DNA of 48,843 bases from NCBI RefSeq assembly GCF_029623395.1, contig NZ_JAPYKK010000034.1:1-48843 (forward strand), in the 5' to 3' direction. The stretch comes from Sphingomonas echinoides. GTDB taxonomy: Bacteria > Pseudomonadota > Alphaproteobacteria > Sphingomonadales > Sphingomonadaceae. Position 1 is the first letter of the stretch. The number at the start of each line of letters is the position of its first letter. The position numbers and the translations under genes are program-made. Below, piece by piece: positions 45,352 to 48,843 of the stretch. The notes beneath the pieces were generated by a model. It had not been told where the DNA came from, searched no databases, and saw nothing but the letters and a program-made list of their open reading frames with translations.

Positions 45352-48300
45352 TCACCCCACCAGAGCCAGCCGCGCTTCGGCGGTTCTCAGCTCTACCTGG
45401 CTGACATCCTGCAAGCCTTCGATGCGCTCGGCAAGCTCTCCGTCGAGCAAAAAGTCGCGTCCGAGCAAGACACGCGCCTCGCCGCCATCGGCGACGGGGA
45501 CGGTCGCCCAGACTTCGCCGCGCGCCCCGCGCACGTCGCTGAGGACGCTTGCGAGGGCCGCGATGCCGATCGGGCTGTGGATGCGGACTTCCAGCGCGAA
45601 GCGTGCGCTGTTGGCGAGCTGTTCGAACGGCTGGATCCGCTTGATCGAGACGCGCGGCGTTTCCTCGCCGGGCCGGCGGTCGAGTTCGACCGTCAGCAGC
45701 CCGCAGCCGTTGTTGCGCGCGGCTTCCTCTAGATCCGCCGCAACCGCGTCATCGAAGCAGGTTGCGATGAACTGACCCGAAGGATCTGAACAGGTTGCCA
45801 TCAGATAGCGCTTGCCGCGCGCCGAGGTGCGCCAGCGCGCGTCCTCGACTAAAGCGGCCATCGTTGCACCTGCGCGCGTCCCGTCGTCGGGAATAGAGAG
45901 CTCGCCCAAAGCGGCGAAGCTGCGGGCGCCGTGCATCTTGGCGAGGTGGCCGTGGCGGTCGACGGGGTGCGCCGAGAGGTAGAAGCCGAACGCGTCCTTT
46001 TCCTGGTCCATCCGTTGCGCGACCGACCAGTGCGCCGAGCGGGGGAGTTTGATCGGGGGTTCGGCGGCGTCGGCGGTGCCGAACAGGCCGCCCTGCCCGC
46101 TGACCTTCTGGTCGTGGATGCGGGCGGCGGTGGCTAAAATCGTTTCGGCACACGCGTGTAGCCCCGCACGGTTCTCGTCCAGGCAATCGAACGCGCCGGC
46201 CGAGGCGAGCGTCTCGACCTGGCGCTTGTTCATCAGGCGGGGGTCGACGCGGCGGGCGAGATCGTCGATCGACTCGAACTTGCCGTTCGCCTCGCGCTCC
46301 TGAACGAGCTTTTCCATCGCGCCCTCGCCGACCGATTTCAGCGCAGCCAAAGCGTAGCGGACGCCCAACCCGTCGCCGGTGTCCTCGACTGTGAACTCGG
46401 CTTCGCTGCGGTTGATGTCGGGGGGCAGCAACGCGACTTCCAGACGCCGCATGTCATCGACGAAGATGCTCAGTTTGTCCGTGAGCGTCATGTCGAAACA
46501 CATTGATGCGGCGTAGAATTCGTGCGGATGATGCGCCTTCAGCCAGGCCGTCTGGTACGACAGCGACGCATAGGCCGCGGCGTGCGATTTGTTGAAACCG
46601 TAGCCGGCGAACTTGTCGATCAAGTCGAACAGTTCGTTCGCCTTGGCCTTGTCGATCCCGTTGATCGTCTTGCAGCCCTCGACGAAGCCGGCGCGCTGCG
46701 CGTCCATCTCGGCCTTGACCTTCTTGCCCATCGCGCGGCGCAGCAAATCCGCCTGCCCCAGCGAATAGCCCGCGAGGATCTGCGCGGCCTGCATAACCTG
46801 TTCCTGGTACACGAAAATCCCGTAGGTCTCCGACAGGATCCCCTCGAGCAGCGCGTGCGGATAGACGATCGGCTCCAACCCGTTCTTGCGCTTGCCGAAC
46901 ATCGGGATGTTGTCCATCGGGCCCGGGCGATACAGCGACACGAGCGCGATGATATCGCCGAAATTCGACGGCCGAACCGCGGACAAAGTGCGCCGCATTC
47001 CCTCCGATTCGAGCTGAAAGACGCCGACCGTGTCGCCTTTCTGCAGCAATTTGTACACGCCCTCATCGTCCCATTCGAGCGCGTCGAGATCGAGCACGAC
47101 CCCGCGCACCGCCAACAGGTCGATCGCCTTCTTCAAAACCGACAGCGTCTTCAACCCGAGGAAGTCGAACTTCACCAGCCCCGCGCCCTCGACATATTTC
47201 ATGTCGAACTGCGTGACCGGCATGTCCGAGCGCGGATCGCGGTACAACGGCACCAGCTCGGCGAGCGGACGATCGCCGATCACCACGCCCGCCGCGTGGG
47301 TCGAGCTGTGGCGCGGGAGCCCCTCGAGCTTCATCGCGAGATCGAGCAGGTGGCGGACGTTGCCGTCCTGCTTATACTCGCTGTGAAGCTCAGACACGCC
47401 GTCGATCGCGCGCTTCAGCGTCCACGGGTCGGCGGGCAGATTGGGGACGAGCTTCGCGAGCCGGTCGATCTGGCCGTACCCCATCTGGAGCACGCGCCCG
47501 GTGTCCTTCAACACAGCGCGCGCCTTCAGCTTCCCGAAGGTGATGATCTGCGCGACCTGATCGCGGCCGTATTTCTGCTGGACGTAGCGGATCACTTCGC
47601 CACGCCGGGTTTCGCAGAAATCGATGTCGAAGTCCGGCATCGACACGCGTTCCGGGTTGAGGAAGCGTTCGAACAGCAGCCCCAGCTTCATCGGATCGAG
47701 ATCGGTGATCGTCAGCGCCCAGGCGACGACCGAACCCGCGCCCGAACCACGGCCCGGGCCGACCGGGATGTCGTGATCCTTCGCCCATTTGATGAAGTCC
47801 GCGACGATCAGGAAGTAACCCGGGAACCCCATCTGGATGATGACGTCGAGCTCGAACTCGATCCGCTCGCGGTACGGGGTGCGCCAGTCGCCGGTCTGCT
47901 CGGCACTCTGGCCCCCGGCGGACAACAGCCCGAGCTCGGCGATCCGGTCGAGCCGGCGCTCGAGCCCGGCGCGCGCATCGACGCGCAGTTTCTCGGCTTC
48001 CGCCTCGCGGTCGCCCGCAAGGCTCGGCAGGATCGGCTTGCGCTTGGGCGCGGCCACGCCGCAGCGCTGCGCGACGATCATGGTGTTGTCGATCGCCTCG
48101 GGAAGATCGGCGAACAACGCCTTCATTTCCTTGGCGGGTTTCATCCACGCATCGGGCGAACTGCGCGGGCGGTCATCGCTCGCGATATAGGTCGAGTTGG
48201 CGATGCACAGCAAAGCGTCATGCGCCTCGCTAAAATTCTCGTTCGCGAAACAGCACGGGTTGGTCGCGACCAGCGGCAGGTTCCGGTCATACGCCAGGTC

Positions 48301-48843
48301 GAGCAGATGCGGTTCGGCCTTGCCCTCGATCTCGCACGCGCGGCGCGTCAGCTCGATATAGAGCCGGTCGGGGAACAGCGCCTGCAACCGATCGGCATAA
48401 GCGAGCGCGCGGCTCGGCTGGTCCTCCGCGAACAGCCGCGCGAGCCCGCCCTCGCGCCCCGCGGTGAGCGCGATCAACCCGTCCGAACACGCCGCCAGCG
48501 CGTCGAAATCGACATGCGCGGCGAGTTCGAGCGGACGATCGAGATGCGCGCGCGAGACGAGCTTGCAGAGATTGTCATAGCCCGTCTTGTCCTGCGCGTA
48601 GAGCGCGATCCAGTCGATCACCGGAGTCGCCGCCTCGGGCATGTCGGGGCGGCAGAGCCCGAGCATCGTCCCGATCACGGGCTGGACGCCCGCCGCCATC
48701 GCGGCGTCGGAATAGGCCATCGCGGCATAGAGCCCGTTGCGATCGGTCAGCGCGGCGGCGGGAAAACCGTGTTCCGCCGCGCGCTTGGCGATCGCCTTGG
48801 GCTCGATCGCGCCGTCGAGCATGGTGTAGCAGGAGAAGATCCG
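45352..48843 (-). CDS. dnaE: DNA polymerase III alpha subunit, 5' end outside window
   Basis: Main replicative polymerase. The frame is open to the window edge (RIFSCYTMLDG at the visible start), so only the first few residues are missing. Order: PHP domain, polymerase core with catalytic Asp pair in MPDFDIDF (near 47620-47640) and the third Asp in VKFDFLGLKTL (near 47165), helix-hairpin-helix region (FAGYGFNKSHAAAYA), then OB domain. PHP metal residues are changed (His-to-Phe in FSCYT; TDH-to-TDR in ALTDRNGLY), so no proofreading is expected from it. About 1,164 residues are visible. Confidence 0.97.
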   Translation of the reverse strand, partial: RIFSCYTMLDGAIEPKAIAKRAAEHGFPAAALTDRNGLYAAMAYSDAAMAAGVQPVIGTMLGLCRPDMPEAATPVIDWIALYAQDKTGYDNLCKLVSRAHLDRPLELAAHVDFDALAACSDGLIALTAGREGGLARLFAEDQPSRALAYADRLQALFPDRLYIELTRRACEIEGKAEPHLLDLAYDRNLPLVATNPCCFANENFSEAHDALLCIANSTYIASDDRPRSSPDAWMKPAKEMKALFADLPEAIDNTMIVAQRCGVAAPKRKPILPSLAGDREAEAEKLRVDARAGLERRLDRIAELGLLSAGGQSAEQTGDWRTPYRERIEFELDVIIQMGFPGYFLIVADFIKWAKDHDIPVGPGRGSGAGSVVAWALTITDLDPMKLGLLFERFLNPERVSMPDFDIDFCETRRGEVIRYVQQKYGRDQVAQIITFGKLKARAVLKDTGRVLQMGYGQIDRLAKLVPNLPADPWTLKRAIDGVSELHSEYKQDGNVRHLLDLAMKLEGLPRHSSTHAAGVVIGDRPLAELVPLYRDPRSDMPVTQFDMKYVEGAGLVKFDFLGLKTLSVLKKAIDLLAVRGVVLDLDALEWDDEGVYKLLQKGDTVGVFQLESEGMRRTLSAVRPSNFGDIIALVSLYRPGPMDNIPMFGKRKNGLEPIVYPHALLEGILSETYGIFVYQEQVMQAAQILAGYSLGQADLLRRAMGKKVKAEMDAQRAGFVEGCKTINGIDKAKANELFDLIDKFAGYGFNKSHAAAYASLSYQTAWLKAHHPHEFYAASMCFDMTLTDKLSIFVDDMRRLEVALLPPDINRSEAEFTVEDTGDGLGVRYALAALKSVGEGAMEKLVQEREANGKFESIDDLARRVDPRLMNKRQVETLASAGAFDCLDENRAGLHACAETILATAARIHDQKVSGQGGLFGTADAAEPPIKLPRSAHWSVAQRMDQEKDAFGFYLSAHPVDRHGHLAKMHGARSFAALGELSIPDDGTRAGATMAALVEDARWRTSARGKRYLMATCSDPSGQFIATCFDDAVAADLEEAARNNGCGLLTVELDRRPGEETPRVSIKRIQPFEQLANSARFALEVRIHSPIGIAALASVLSDVRGARGEVWATVPVADGGEARVLLGRDFLLDGELAERIEGLQDVSQVELRTAEARLALVG

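Overview
The window is high-GC chromosomal DNA from an alphaproteobacterium, most likely Sphingomonas or a close sphingomonad. The evidence is a combination of traits: the nifR3(dusB)-ntrB-ntrC-ntrY-ntrX cluster, a fused ispDF, hfq-hflX, an hda-ppk1-ppx operon, a PEP-CTERM protein with a PEPxxW sorting tail, a TonB-dependent receptor, and a perfect CtrA-type box (TTAA-N7-TTAAC). I see no phage, IS element, CRISPR array, rRNA or functional tRNA. No gap between genes exceeds about 210 bases. The window is mostly housekeeping and regulatory chromosome, not an island.

Layout. 1-4772 (+): end of tmk, then holB, metG, tatD, an MBL-fold phosphodiesterase and a 55-residue membrane protein, one tightly packed operon closed by a hairpin. 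4871-8537 (-): a secreted M3 peptidase and a TPR-sulfotransferase. 8743-9960 (+): a PEP-CTERM zinc metalloprotease behind a CtrA box. 10017-10835 (-): SirB1-like protein. 10965-13127 (+): a FhuA-like siderophore receptor behind a Fur-like box. 13272-14024 (+): mazG. 14059-15852 (-): hflX and a double-domain hfq. 16011-23206 (-): ntrX, ntrY, ntrC, ntrB, dusB. 23321-25550 (+): ispDF, a small exported protein and pncC/cinA. 25481-26918 (-): coq10-like gene and lipA. 26984-28232 (+): beta-carbonic anhydrase and a small PepSY-like membrane protein. 28281-30969 (-): a ppk2 gene broken by a stop codon, and aspS. 31120-32295 (+): rnd. 32302-35072 (-): GT39-type and GT2-GtrA glycosyltransferases. 35213-40842 (-): ppx, ppk1, hda and a DUF2066-like protein. 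40905-43708 (+): purM, purN, a YjbR-like protein and a membrane-anchored unknown. 43738-48843 (-): an acyl-CoA ligase and dnaE (5' end outside the window).

How the genes work together. Replication is represented by tmk, holB, hda and dnaE. Nitrogen control comprises two sensor/regulator pairs. Post-transcriptional control comprises hfq, hflX, rnd and dusB. Polyphosphate metabolism comprises ppk1, ppx and the broken ppk2. Many junctions are 4-base ATGA or GTGA overlaps, which helped fix start codons.

The most unusual items are the tandem Hfq (two Sm domains in one chain with different conserved residues), the nonsense codon immediately before the Walker A motif of PPK2, the CtrA box next to a GANTC site ahead of the PEP-CTERM protease, an Hda whose Walker motifs are degenerate, and an NtrX without the GAFTGA loop. 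I found no clearly undescribed multi-gene system.
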